From the NCBI GenBank assembly GCA_032718475.1, contig JAUCBJ010001136.1, positions 1 through 64,000 of the forward strand: a DNA stretch of 64,000 nucleotides, given 5' to 3'. The DNA comes from Nemertoderma westbladi (Eukaryota > Xenacoelomorpha > Nemertodermatida > Nemertodermatidae). The notes below the pieces were generated by a model. That model was not told the origin of the DNA and searched no databases. It worked only from the letters and a program-made list of their open reading frames with translations. This document shows positions 10,570 to 21,085 of the stretch, piece after piece (the stretch's first letter is position 1; every line of letters starts with the position of its first letter). Position numbers and translations under genes: made by a program.

Positions 10570-11803
10570 TGTTCGCGCTTTTAGACCTTTAGCAGTTTAA
10601 CCTGCCAATTTTAGGTGTCTTCTAGTTTATAAATCGACTTTAGCCTATAACAAGTATATGGTGCACATAAAGTTACATTAGCCGAAGCCAGTCTATGCGC
10701 GACCATTCACCCACGGTTAAGGGAGACTGGATTCGGATGCTCTGACCTTATTGCGGTGTAGACTTACTGTATTATTCGATTGCTCGTTACTATAATATCT
10801 CTGACAAATATTATTCACTTTCGGGAAATATTAACAGTTCCTTTAGGACGTGGCGCTCTAAGTATGTAAACAGAGTTATGACTTACACTAAACACAACGG
10901 GATGGCTAATGATTTTCGTATAAAGCGCATTCTTTAGGAAATGCTTTGTTATCTGTCACACTCATGCACACTACCGCACACTGCTGCACAGTGATCTGCC
11001 GACCTTCACTAAATTTGATCATATATAAGGAGAATAGCAACTGACACATGTAGGGATTATGAAATAGCATTCAATTCACTCCACAACCATAATGTATGTA
11101 ATGTATAATGTAAGTCGCAATTGCTACAGGTAACGGGTCCCTCTTACCTTCAGTATATCAAGAAGCTTGGGGTTTTATGATTATTTATCGATATTCTCCA
11201 AATATAACAACATATCCATCAACTTATAACAATTAATAACCGACAGTAAACAGAAGTAAAATAATGCGGTAGGACAGGTATGTATGGTTCGTGTGTACTG
11301 ACTGATAACAGTTATACGTTCCTATAATCAAAGCCGTCTAATGTTTGGCTAAAGTCTGAAACTCAAAATAATTCCAAAGCCGATGTTCTGGGGCTCAGGA
11401 AAAGGTAAACAAGACCGTAATGCATTGCGCGATTTCCCATAGGCCTCTGTGTAAAATAAAATGAAAATTGCTCTGATTGGTCGAGCGAGCCGAACAAAGA
11501 AAGTTAAGAAAGCTCCACATCGACAGCAAATCAGCTGACAGATTTCGTCATCTGAACTACACTGTATTTAGAGTATTTGGTGTATTGCGGCATAAAATGG
11601 CTTGTTATGTCCGCTAAAACACCTACAGAGTACATTGCGGAGAAAATGGCTTGTTATGTCCGCTAAAACAACTAAACACTTCATTGCGGTGAAAAAATGA
11701 CTGGTTATATCCGCAAAAGCTTTTACACCGATCCCAGAAAATGGGATTTAATTCTATAAAATATAAAAAATCACAGTTTCTAAAATATAAAATACTCTAA
11801 ACA
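10570..11803 (-). repeat. BEL/Pao LTR, copy 2
   Basis: This is about 1234 bp and is the reverse complement of the LTR at 3412-4677. In plus-strand terms it begins tgttcgcgctttt and ends ctctaaaca. It lies inside LINE A, whose sequence reaches 10569. The far side of the insertion was not found: no LINE A continuation appears to the right of 12776. Confidence 0.85.
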
Positions 11804-11804
11804 G

Positions 11805-12776
11805 TTAGTCTTTCTTACGCGGACGGCGTTTACGCAGTTTTTTGAGGCTAGCAAGAGTCCTTTTCTCATTGGTGCGAGCCACTTTACTAGGAGGGCTATA
11901 ACTCCTGGGTGAAGGGTGCAATACAATTGCATCGGAAGGTTTAGGATTACAGTTGGTGTATCCGCCGGTCGAGGTACCCGGTTGATCGATATCAACCTCA
12001 GTGGAGCGAGGTCGAACAATCTTCAGAGCCCGTTTCAGGACAGCAGCTCTTACTGCTCCCTGACGAGTCGTCTGAACGAGAGCGGTAGGTGGACAATGGG
12101 TAGTGAGAAACTTCCTCGGTTTAATGGTTCTTTCCAACTCGGGTTCTCGGGCTCGATATTCGTAGGGCCGTCTATGCACTTCCTGTAGCTTTGGATGCGA
12201 GTTGATGAACAAATTGCCATATTCCGGATCTTGACGAATGAAGTTGATCAAGTTATAGGAATTAAGATCGTTAGAATTAATGTTCCTGAGATATTTACGA
12301 ACAAATTTGGTTGAAATACATTTGGTTGAATCCAGTTTTTTCATTCCGATGCAGTGCATGACATCAATATCCGCGGTCGATATATTGAATATTTTGAGGA
12401 GGTTGTCCTCTGCCGACTTATTTCCCTCAGGAATACCATAAAACAACAGGTTATACCTTCTTAAGTATTGCTCGAGATTATCTACATCGACTTTATAGGC
12501 AGCATCTGTTCCCAATGTGTCTATTTGAATCTGTATCATATCAGTACGCTTTTCTATCGCGGAGATCTGGTCCATGTTAGGGATAGTGTATTTAATTAGG
12601 GATTGCTCCGTACGTAGCAGTTTAACTTCGTTGCGAAGCTCTTTAACCTCTTCCGATAGGGATTTAATTGCGCTCATGATATCACTGTTTCGTTCAGTAG
12701 AAGAGTCGCTGGATCGAGAACTGACAGTGGATTTATTAGATTTTTCCTTGTTTTTCTGTGGTTTAGGCGGAGACAT
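11805..12776 (-). CDS. Chimeric ORF: coiled-coil/RRM ORF1-like half fused to BEL terminal ORF
   Basis: This is an uninterrupted 323-codon frame from ATG at 12776. Residues about 33-95 are a heptad-rich coiled coil (SLSEEVKELRNEVKLLRTE). Residues about 105-170 look like the RRM of LINE ORF1 proteins (LEQYLRRYNLLFYGIPEG). From residue 189 (LFINSHPKLQEVHRRPYEYR) to the basic end KKLRKRRPRKKD the protein matches the terminal ORF that abuts the LTR in BEL copy 3 (59337-59739) and, for its last codons, copy 1. The two halves are in one frame. It could be a genuine fused retroelement ORF or a lucky in-frame junction. The stop lies 1 bp from the LTR. Confidence 0.65.
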   Translation of the reverse strand: MSPPKPQKNKEKSNKSTVSSRSSDSSTERNSDIMSAIKSLSEEVKELRNEVKLLRTEQSLIKYTIPNMDQISAIEKRTDMIQIQIDTLGTDAAYKVDVDNLEQYLRRYNLLFYGIPEGNKSAEDNLLKIFNISTADIDVMHCIGMKKLDSTKCISTKFVRKYLRNINSNDLNSYNLINFIRQDPEYGNLFINSHPKLQEVHRRPYEYRAREPELERTIKPRKFLTTHCPPTALVQTTRQGAVRAAVLKRALKIVRPRSTEVDIDQPGTSTGGYTNCNPKPSDAIVLHPSPRSYSPPSKVARTNEKRTLASLKKLRKRRPRKKD

Positions 12777-13059
12777 AATGATACAGTTGGGACAGATAAT
12801 TGAGTCTGCCAGTTGAAAAAAAAACAGGATTAGGGCCTAGCTAAACCTAATATTCTGCCATTAAGCAGTAGTACTGTAGTACTCGTAAATATTTTATAAA
12901 GCAAAAACTCCTTCACTATATCTAATATACAGTATAATGGTATAATAGGTGACAACATTATTAAGCCAAGTTCTGTACGTAGAACATCTGTTGCTTTTTA
13001 GTTTTTTACTTTGGTATTAACCCTATTAGTACCGGGCTATAAAATGTTGTACAAATACC

Positions 13060-13103
13060 GGGGGGGGGGGGGGGTCATATTGACCCCCCCCCCCCCCCCC
13101 CCC
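13060..13103. repeat. G15/C20 perfect hairpin
   Basis: A run of 15 G is followed by tcatattga and a run of 20 C. TCA and TGA pair across a TAT loop, so the stem is continuous. The sequence could fold as a hairpin or as G-quadruplex/i-motif. Homopolymer length may be affected by sequencing error. Confidence 0.8.
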
Positions 13104-15025
13104 TCTAAAATCTACAAATATTTATGAAAACGTCTGATTTTTTTGTTTGTACGTAGGTCTCACTTGTCTGGATCCGACCGAAAAAAAAAAATTTCGAAAA
13201 AATGTACTGGGGTGGTTATATTGCAGCACCAAAATTACAAGTAGTGCACAATTTTCACAAAATTTGAAAGTTTCATTTTCGGCTAATTATTTTTCAATAC
13301 AGGTTTTCTGGGGTGCAAAATACATTGGAAAATATTTAAAAATGATATGATTACTATAAATGGCTGTTTAGTCCTCTCTGCGTAGGAAAAAAATGAAAAA
13401 AACAAGTAACCAGCACTTTTCAGTTAGAACACAAAATTTTTAATTCACTTATACGATGCTATAAATTCACATTTTCATGTTTTCGAGGGCGCTGATTCTA
13501 ATGGAATACATTTCTAATATGCCAGATCATTGCTACTTACGTATTTTTCGGCGTAATTCAGCAAATTTTGGTGCTAGAAACTTTGTTCAAATTTTTATTG
13601 TACTTTTCTTTATTCTCTTTTTGATGGTAAATCGTTTCCTATGCATTTTCAAAAAAAAACTATTCAAAATCAACTTATAATCTTTTCTTTGCCCCATGTT
13701 GTATTTGTGTCGGACCCTAAATTTCCAAAATTGAATTTATTTGCTACTCAATATTTTCAACTCCCCTTTCAGCTGCCAAATAATAATTAAACAATGTAAA
13801 TATCACAAACAAACACGATTCCTCTGTAGCAAACAAATGTACAAAGGTAAATAAGAAGCTCAGATCTTATTAACAAGTGCATCAACTGCCATTGGTTTTA
13901 CCCGTGATCTAAATTTTGCAGTGATTTTAGAATTTTGTGAAATAAATAGCTTTCTAACTGTGTTGTAACTGAATTTAACTATTTTTGTGCAATTTGAATA
14001 TCGAGGATATATTTCTGGACTGTGGCCACATGCAGCATTGAGAGCAGTAAATTCATACATTCATTCATTCCTTTATTCCTTCGTTAAATATTTCCTTTAG
14101 CTTTTAGAGGAAGAATCCTCTTTTAAATGGATGCTGAATAATATTTTTGGAACTGGTTAGATGCATTATTTGCATTATTATAAATTCACCCAAATGAAAT
14201 TATTTCAATTTTAATACTTCTACACATAATATTCGAAGCCACTCTATTGGTTCCCACAATTTCTCCCTATCTAGCTGCGAGCCTCTGATTGGTTTTTCAT
14301 AATGTACCAACATTTCTTTTGTGCAAAATATGATGATGAATTCATTTTCTTTAAAATTGGGTTTTGGATTTAGGAATACTTGTAACTTTTAATTTACATC
14401 TGTACCTTTTCATGCTTCAAAGATGAATACTACATCTGGAAATTCAAATTTTATATCAAGTGAAGACGATCGAATCTCTTCGGAATTGTTCAAAGTTAGA
14501 AATAATTTATTTTATTAGAAGACCGTTATGGCTTATTGCTGTCAAAAACCGCCTGTTTGTTTGTTTATGTGTTTGTCTGTATGTATGTTTGTTGTTTGTT
14601 GCACATTGCTATTAGCTTAGATTTTTTTGTTAAAGTCTGATTTCACCGGTACCTGATCCGAAATATGGATTGTGATATATTGTTGGATGCAATTCACCAA
14701 CCTGTACAATCAGATTAAAAACAAATTAGATGATCGGTTCTCGAGATATAATCAATTTACATTTAATTAGAAGACCGTTAGGACTTAGGCCTACTTGCTG
14801 ACTGACTGACGCTAACTGTTTGGAAATTTCAAAGAAATTGAATGACTAATTATTATGTCCTGTTTTTTTTTTAAACGTGAAATGTTTCCTATCCGCAAAC
14901 CAAACCCAAACGATGTTGTTAACACTCATTTTAAGGGAGAATATTGCTCCAGCGAAAATTGCTCGCGGGCGAGACTTTTTATCAGTACATAGAATACTTG
15001 GTAATAGTCAGTGGCAGGGCCCCCA

Positions 15026-15071
15026 CCCCCCCCCCCCCCCTGCCACTGTCAGGGCAGGGGGGGGGGGGGGG
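15026..15071. repeat. C15/G15 hairpin
   Basis: Fifteen C, tgcc, a nine-base loop, ggca and fifteen G form an inverted repeat of opposite polarity to the one at 13060. Confidence 0.78.
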
Positions 15072-15589
15072 CAGGGAGTTTCACTTTCCAATTTTCTTTG
15101 ATTTATTCTTATTGGCAGTTTTGGTTAAATTTCTTAAATACCGATTTTGTGATAGAATTGCTTAATTTAATCTGCATCACACAGGTCCTCGTGCTGCGCA
15201 AAGGCCCCACGAACGTGTAACTATTCTAAACATATGTCCTTGAGGATTCTTTGCCTGTATTTATTGAAGGAGTAATTTTTAATCAGAGATTTAATGCATG
15301 GCCATATTGGGTTGCAATATCTTTAAATTTTGCGTAAGGAAAATTTGGGGCTAACAACACAAACATATTTGATGTATGATTTCATTTGATTTATGTATTT
15401 TGGTAACTATAAATATTTATTCTTAAATTGTTACTTTTTCGCTCTTATAAACCCCAAAATCGAGAGAAAAATGAGTAACCTTTCCTTATGGAAAAACAGT
15501 AACCCATAGGATTGCATTGATTTTATTTTGTTCCCGGCGAAAAAGTAAAATAAATTATTTTTGTGTAATTTCTTTAATTTTATTAAATT

Positions 15590-15775
15590 TGTTAAAAGAG
15601 CATTGATATAGAAAAAGTTTGAACGTAATTTGAGCAAAATCAATGCACTCACGCAAAAGTTACTGCAAATTTAGTGTCTGCGCGGCGTTCTCCAATACGG
15701 AACTCAATATCAAATATTGTTTTATGTTGTTAAGCGGCTCTCTTGTTACGTAATAAATATTCGAGAACACTAAAT
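15590..15775. repeat. Diverged dispersed repeat shared with 52905-53045
   Basis: Shared blocks in the same order and orientation are gaaaaagtt, acgtaattt.agcaaaatc, actca..caaaagttaat/tac and tttagtgtctgcgc. No coding content or family is recognised. Confidence 0.5.
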
Positions 15776-16294
15776 TATTTAACTTTGAGTAAGGCAGCTA
15801 GCATCAGCAGTGAAGAGTACAGAAATTTGAATTGCCGTAACTATGGAAGCAATACTGTATAGTATAATACTATAGTATATTTATTTTATACCACTATATC
15901 TATGTACGTTTTATTAAAGAATTAAGCAACAAAAAAGTACCAATTTAAGAATAAAATTACGTATTACATGGGAAAAATAGGGAAACAAATTATGGGGGAA
16001 ATTTTTTTTTTCCAATATTCACTGACCCCTTATTAACCTCTCTGACGCTCGGTAAATAAAATGCTTCGAGAATAGTGAAAAAAAGTTCTACTTTTTCGCA
16101 TGTAGTAAATAATTATATTCAATCAATGGTCAAAGTAAATCTTCTGTGTATTATTTACTCTTTAACAGGAATATCTTTATCTTTTAACGTTCATAATTTT
16201 AAGTTAAATCATATTGTATTATAGTTAAAACTGATAAAATATATATAATAAAAGATAGATAAAATGAAAAAGATAAAAGATTTAATTCACTCAC

Positions 16295-16527
16295 ATCCCA
16301 CAAATAACTCTGACTGAAGATGTTTTGTCATTCATCCCGTCTGCAGTTAGCTGAGCAGAGTCCGTTGTCGTTGTGTAGGTTTTATAAGCTCCGACGTTTC
16401 CCTGGTTGTTATCATCAAACAACCAGATCTCCGGCGTGCATCCTAGCAACTCCTGTCCGCTGACCAAAACAGTCGACCACAGAGTGATCGACCAGGTCAC
16501 ACCAAGAAGAGCGCAACCTAATTGCAT
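16295..16527 (-). CDS. First coding exon of a secreted beta/gamma-crystallin-type protein
   Basis: ATG at 16527 opens a signal peptide (residues 1-24, hydrophobic TWSITLWSTVLVSG). A motif of the beta/gamma-crystallin fold follows: PEIWLFDDNNQGN (the aromatic/LFDD strand), then NDKTSSVRVICG at residues 66-77. NDKTSS fits the calcium-binding signature (N/D)(N/D)xx(S/T)S of calcium-binding beta/gamma-crystallins. The exon ends TGTGGGAT before gtgagtg, a good splice donor at 16294-16289; beyond it the frame meets TGA at once. Later exons were not found in the window. This looks like a host gene, one of two supported here, probably extracellular. Confidence 0.62.
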
Positions 16528-16639
16528 TGTAGACTCCCTGTTCTACGAGTTACAGTACTTTAATGGGATGAAGGTTGTTCTACGTATATTATAATAATTA
16601 TATTGGGATAGTTAAATTATGATGAAGAGGAACTTATCT

Positions 16640-16940
16640 TGTTGGTTTTATGTCAGAGCTGCATTCATTCATATTAAGTAACGTTACGTAACGCCCAGCA
16701 AATATAATTAGGCTGTAGCAACCTCCATCTTCCTGAAATTCCATGCTATACAACGAATAATGCTGACGTTAATTAGTAAATCAATTGTCGAAATAGTCGA
16801 AATTTTGAGTTAAGAGTGGATCTCGTGCTGTGAGATGACGCAGAACAGATGTCCTAAGAATTTTATCATTGATCTATGCAAGCAAGGCTCTTACATACAT
16901 GGCAATGGGACTCACTCAAGAATTGCATCATTAATGCAAT
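16640..16940 (+). repeat. Dispersed repeat shared with 23190-23445
   Basis: Collinear shared blocks include tgcat.cattcat, aacgttac, gcccag, cagatgtc.taagaattttatc and attgatctatgcaa, in the same orientation as 23190-23445. The copies are diverged. The LINE A fragment begins at its right end (16945). No gene is seen. Confidence 0.6.
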
Positions 16941-16944
16941 TAAT

Positions 16945-17618
16945 GCAAGTCTCTGATCGGATGAGCATAAGCTCAAAGAATGGTATGCTTGAGCATGTGG
17001 ACGACTTCTGTTACCTGGGATCATGGATCCGGAAGTCAGTCCCTTCAAATACGTAAGGGAAAGACATGGGCAGCCTTGAATAGGCTTTCCAGGATTTGGA
17101 AGTCACGAGAATTAATCGGAAACTTAAGGTCCGATTATTTAGAGCAGCAGTAGTTCCAGTACTCCTCTACGGGAGTCCATGCTGGGCTCTAACTGCTGAG
17201 GACACCAAATCTCTGGATGGCACATTCACAAGAATGCTACGCCGAGTTCATTGTGTCAAGTACAATGCACACATCTCCAACCAGACACTATATAACATTG
17301 GAGGTGTTTCATTGGTTCCCCCAAGCTTGACACTAGAACAAAATCGCCTCCGCTTTGCAGGACATTGCTTTCGCCGTGAGGACCAGCCAGTGCATAATCT
17401 TGTACTTTGGCAGCCTCATGGAGTGAATAAGCATGGTGGACAGCCCATGACTTTCTTGAGACGCATCTTAAAGGACACTGGCCTTAAAGATGCGGATGAT
17501 CTAGCAATTGTCATGGGTGATAGGGAGTTGTGGCGGTGCAATTTTGTTGACAAGCCGGCACAGCATTCTTAAAAATGCAGCTGCAATGCAGCATGCCGAT
17601 CCTAGTAGTAGTCCTAGT
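16945..17618 (+). mobile_element. LINE A, 5'-truncated 3' end
   Basis: This is the LINE A RT distal part and C-terminal domain on the plus strand (16945-17572), ending with gccgatcctagtagtagtcc at about 17618. An internal deletion near 17037 removes codons found in other copies (GEDLRI), shifting the frame. The 97-17572 portion (17096-17572) reads cleanly from RINRKLKVRLFRAAVV to KPAQHS. Confidence 0.85.
17096..17572 (+). pseudogene. LINE A RT C-terminal domain
   Basis: This is an open frame of about 158 codons containing LKVRLFRAAVVPVLLYGSPC, LRFAGHCFRREDQPVHN and WRCNFVDKPAQHS. It is the distal part of the RTE-like RT after the palm. The catalytic domain is absent, so it can have no polymerase activity. 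It is nearly identical to the copies at 54300-54828 and 54863-55256. Confidence 0.82.
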
Positions 17619-17710
17619 ACAGGAATATTTAATTTAATAATAATAAAGTGTAATTACATATACATTTTATAATATATGAATAGGAGAATCTTTTAGGCTC
17701 GTTAAACCAA

Positions 17711-18190
17711 GGAATGCCTGGTTCACCACCATTGGCGATCTTCCACAGTAAACCCTTCCTCTCTGTATCCTAAAGGAATGCCTGGTTCACCACCATTGGT
17801 GATCTTCCACAGTAAACCCTTCCTCTCTGTATCCTAAAGGAATGCCTGGTTCACCACCATTGGTGATCTTCCACAGTAAACCCTCCCACTCTGTTTCCTA
17901 AAGGAATGCCTGTTCACCACCGTGGGAGATCTTCCACTGTAAACCCTCCCACTCTGTTTCCTAAAGGAATGCCTGTTCACCACCATGGGTGATGTTCCAC
18001 AGTAAACCCTTCCACTCTGTTTCCTAAAGGAATGCCTGTTCACTACCATGGGTGATGTTCCACAGTAAACCCTCCCACTCTGTTTCCTAAAGGAATGCCT
18101 ATTCACCACCATGGGTGATGTTCCACAGTAAACCCTCCCACTCTGTTTCCTAAAGGAATGCCTGTTCTCCACCATGGGTGATCTTCCACA
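17711..18190 (-). repeat. 63/64-bp minisatellite (8 copies)
   Basis: The unit starts are at 17711, 17775, 17839, 17903, 17966, 18029, 18092 and 18155, so the period moves from 64 to 63 bp along the array. The 63-bp copies encode a 21-residue repeat on the minus strand (SPMVVNRHSFRKQSGRVYCG). The 64-bp copies at the far end break the frame. The array begins inside the end of the ORF at 18150-18506. Confidence 0.88.
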
Positions 18191-18506
18191 TAATTCCACT
18201 GTAATTCCACTGCTCTACAGTATCCGAACTACTGGAGCTGTCGGGCCGCTGAGGAATAAGTTCTCGGCTCGAGTGTTGCTGCTGTTTAACAGCTGCTTCT
18301 TGGTCCCGCTTGACTTGAGCCCGAGTGCCTATGATAGACCTACGGTGTTGGACTAGCCTAGGGTCTGATACTACCACTGGAGGGATGATCTTTCTTACAG
18401 TAGGAGGTGAGTTGAACTTTGGTCTCACACATTCCACACTCCTGTCTGGGTCACAGATGGTTGTATCTAGGAGACTGTCTGACAGGTTTTGCTTTGTATC
18501 AGACAT
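18150..18506 (-). CDS. Unrecognised ORF ending in the 63-bp minisatellite
   Basis: A 118-codon frame starts from ATG at 18506 (MSDTKQNLSDSLLDTTICD). It is hydrophilic, with a Q-rich stretch (AAVKQQQHSSRELIPQ) and a serine run (PDSSSSSD). There is no membrane segment and no recognised domain. It stops about 12 codons into the first minisatellite unit, while another frame stays open through six units (17834-18199). A frameshift at the array border could have split one protein. The composition resembles an N-terminal part of a retroelement Gag-like protein, but this is a guess. Confidence 0.35.
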   Translation of the reverse strand: MSDTKQNLSDSLLDTTICDPDRSVECVRPKFNSPPTVRKIIPPVVVSDPRLVQHRRSIIGTRAQVKRDQEAAVKQQQHSSRELIPQRPDSSSSSDTVEQWNYSGIMWKITHGGEQAFL

Positions 18507-18509
18507 GTT

Positions 18510-18865
18510 TGTTTGTACAGTTGAATGCCTACTGCTATAATTACAGTTAAAGTAAGTCTAATAATTCAGTATCACTGTTAGCCTAGTAATTAATTACCGA
18601 TATCGTTACTCAGTGTAACGTGATATATTTACAATATATTAGAATACCGATATGCACTTATAGTATATATATAAGTATTATTACAGACTAGGTTTGTCAC
18701 AGAATAACGGTATATAATTTCAGCGCAAATATATAGAATATATAATAAGCCTATCGTGAATACCGGTATACAGCTTACACTTATAGTATATATAAGTATA
18801 ATTATAGACTAGAATTAATTACAGAATACCGGTATATAACTTACACTTATAGTATATATAAGTAT
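18510..18865. repeat. AT-rich degenerate tandem repeat
   Basis: Three to four diverged copies of a roughly 100-bp unit contain acttatagtatatataagta, flanked by agaataccggtatataa and ttatagactag. The same sequence resumes after the LINE poly(A) at 21944 (ataagtataattatagactag), so the LINE inserted inside this array. Confidence 0.75.
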
Positions 18866-18871
18866 AAAACC

Positions 18872-21085
18872 TTGGGAAGGAAAGCTTACTTATTCAAAAA
18901 TGCATCAATGAAGCAATTAGATTCCTACAAGAAAGATATTGAAGCCTCCATACAACCTTTGCTAGAAAACCACAATACTCCTGAAGACGACACAATTGAT
19001 ACGGCAGCAGAATCTTTCATAAAGGCTATCTTGACATCTGCCAATAAACATATCCCCTATATCACACCAAGAAGAAGAAAGAACTGGAAACCGCAACTAT
19101 CTAAAAGTAGAAACGCAAGCACCACCAACACCAATAATCGAGAAACGGTAAACCCTGAAAACAAACTCAAGCAGATGCAGAAAACGAGAGAACTATCCAT
19201 GCTACAACACAGGATATATCGAGAACAAGTCACTACTCTTACTCAAGCATGTTCAACCAGCCCAAACACATTCTGGAACAAACTGAAAGAAAGAGATGCA
19301 CACAACAGCCACCAAATGTCACCAGGCAATGCAAATAACCTATATGACCACTACAAGAATTTCTATAATAACAACAATCGAAGCTTCTCAACTTCTGAAC
19401 CGCATCCGAAGTTTCAAGCAGTACCTCATCATCAACAAAATAAAGATAACCATAATGACTTTAACCTATTGAGTACAGAAGATATAAACGATGCAATTAA
19501 AAAACTGAATAAAGGTAAGGCTGCTGATTCAAACAACATCTCTGCGGAACACCTATGTTATGGAAACTCCGAATCTATGTGTAATTTTATTGCTTTTCTC
19601 TTTAATGAAATGCGAAGCACGGGATACTTCCCAAACCTTATGTGTTTAGGACTATTACTCCCACAGTTGAAGAGCTATGATCGACAAAAAAATCAAATGT
19701 CAAGTTACAGAGGTATTTCTATTATATCGATACTACTGAAATTGTGGGAGCACACAGTGGTGAAGGAACTAACATCTATTGACACAAGTTCCCTACAAAT
19801 GGCATACAAGAAAGGGATGTGCAATGAAACACCATATCTGACAGCTTCAAAACTGATAGAATGGTTTAACAAGGGCTCATCTCCTTTACACGTAGTATCT
19901 TTAGACCTAACATCAGCATTCGACTGCATCAACCATGAAATCCTGTTCGACAAATTGCCCAAGACCAACCTGTCTCCTAGTTTAATTATCCTAATACAAT
20001 CATACTATGATAAGTCCACTGCTATTGTACAGATCGGCAACTATAGACATAAGGAAGCTATAGCATTATCCCGAGGGGTACGTCAAGGTGGAATATTATC
20101 AGCCTGGATGTTCAATTTTTACTTGACAGACTTATTTACCACTTTAGAAACAGAACACCTAGGTCCACATATAGGATCCCAGGCATACCCGGCAATCGGG
20201 TTTGCAGACGACATTCTCTTAATGGCAAACCTGAAAACAGACATTCAGAGAATAATGCAAATCTGCGTTAACTTTTTCCAAGACACACAGCTAACACTGA
20301 ACACCAGAAAATGCCATTATATAGTTTGCACTCCATCAGGAAAAAATACACTTGAATCACTCCAGATAGAATCTGGAAAATATATTATTCAAGAAGAAAA
20401 ATTATCATACCTTGGCCTACCATTGCCATCTACAGGGAGAAACCTACACAATCATCTAACCAAGAAATGCTGGATCAACGTGTCAAAAGCAAAGCTCAGA
20501 GGATTATCTGCCCATGATGTACCACTGAACATTTCTTCTTTCATCTGGAAAACCATCTGTTTACCATCTATAATGTACGGTGCCTCAAATCTTGACAAGC
20601 ATTTCTTTGAACAAATGAAAATTACACTTCAGAAGGCAATGAGATCACTCCTTGGCGTTGGAAGCTATATACCGAACAACGTCCTAATGGACCTTTATGA
20701 CAGCCAATCTTTTGAACAAATGATGACCTTTTCAAAATGCCGCGCAATCTATAACCTGTTCAACTGCAACAACGATAAAGTTACACATCTGTTTACAACC
20801 ATTTTAACACATCATGTCGCAAAAACCTATCATGATAATCTGATGGATGATTACAACCTTTTATCGTGGCAAGAAGGTCTCCCGACACTCACTAGTATTG
20901 CTACCTCACAATACTGTGTGAAGAAGGTGTTAAAAGGAGCAAAGGTCAGAACTAAAGCTGGAAACATCCCCCTAACCTTCAAAGAAAAGTTTCATAGCTC
21001 TTATTTCCGATCAATCCTAAACAACTGCAATAATGACCATACATCCAAACATACTACAATATTATCGTTCTTTGGGCTAGACTAA
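18872..21085 (+). CDS. LINE reverse transcriptase ORF (5'-truncated)
   Basis: This is a 737-codon open frame without internal stops. The reported first codon is TTG and the first ATG is at 18908, but the natural start was lost by truncation. RT motifs in order are KLNKGKAADSNNISAEHL, MSSYRGISIISILLKLWE, VSLDLTSAFDCINHEIL (motif A), LSRGVRQGGILSAWMFNFYL (motif B) and IGFADDILLM (catalytic FADD near residues 444-447). KLSYLGLPLP and a long C-terminal domain follow. No Cys-His knuckle is obvious. The clade is not resolved; it resembles the APE-type LINE superfamily. It differs clearly from LINE A, LINE B, CR1-like and REL-LINE sequences in this window. Confidence 0.82.
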   Translation: MGRKAYLFKNASMKQLDSYKKDIEASIQPLLENHNTPEDDTIDTAAESFIKAILTSANKHIPYITPRRRKNWKPQLSKSRNASTTNTNNRETVNPENKLKQMQKTRELSMLQHRIYREQVTTLTQACSTSPNTFWNKLKERDAHNSHQMSPGNANNLYDHYKNFYNNNNRSFSTSEPHPKFQAVPHHQQNKDNHNDFNLLSTEDINDAIKKLNKGKAADSNNISAEHLCYGNSESMCNFIAFLFNEMRSTGYFPNLMCLGLLLPQLKSYDRQKNQMSSYRGISIISILLKLWEHTVVKELTSIDTSSLQMAYKKGMCNETPYLTASKLIEWFNKGSSPLHVVSLDLTSAFDCINHEILFDKLPKTNLSPSLIILIQSYYDKSTAIVQIGNYRHKEAIALSRGVRQGGILSAWMFNFYLTDLFTTLETEHLGPHIGSQAYPAIGFADDILLMANLKTDIQRIMQICVNFFQDTQLTLNTRKCHYIVCTPSGKNTLESLQIESGKYIIQEEKLSYLGLPLPSTGRNLHNHLTKKCWINVSKAKLRGLSAHDVPLNISSFIWKTICLPSIMYGASNLDKHFFEQMKITLQKAMRSLLGVGSYIPNNVLMDLYDSQSFEQMMTFSKCRAIYNLFNCNNDKVTHLFTTILTHHVAKTYHDNLMDDYNLLSWQEGLPTLTSIATSQYCVKKVLKGAKVRTKAGNIPLTFKEKFHSSYFRSILNNCNNDHTSKHTTILSFFGLD

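Larger units (their letters stand above)
12777..16290. other. Non-coding region, AT-rich, with homopolymer hairpins
   Basis: No supported gene was found on either strand. It holds the poly-G/poly-C hairpins at 13060-13103 and 15026-15071, a TTTG/TCTG-rich stretch near 14555-14605, and a diverged dispersed repeat near 15590-15770. Part of it may be intron of the crystallin-type gene, whose first exon ends at 16295 and reads in this direction. Confidence 0.5.

Noticed and set aside
13860-14060. 66-codon minus frame as a terminal exon (SPEIYPRYSNCTKIVK)
   Set aside because: An acceptor-like tgtggccacag precedes it, but no domain, partner exon or second copy supports it.
15431-15652. 73-codon minus frame, Leu/Lys/Phe-rich
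   Set aside because: The composition follows the AT-rich DNA and overlaps a diverged dispersed repeat.
17711-18190. CRISPR-like array
   Set aside because: The repeats are directly tandem with no unique spacers, in a eukaryotic context. The same reasoning excludes the 21-, 30- and 45-bp arrays.
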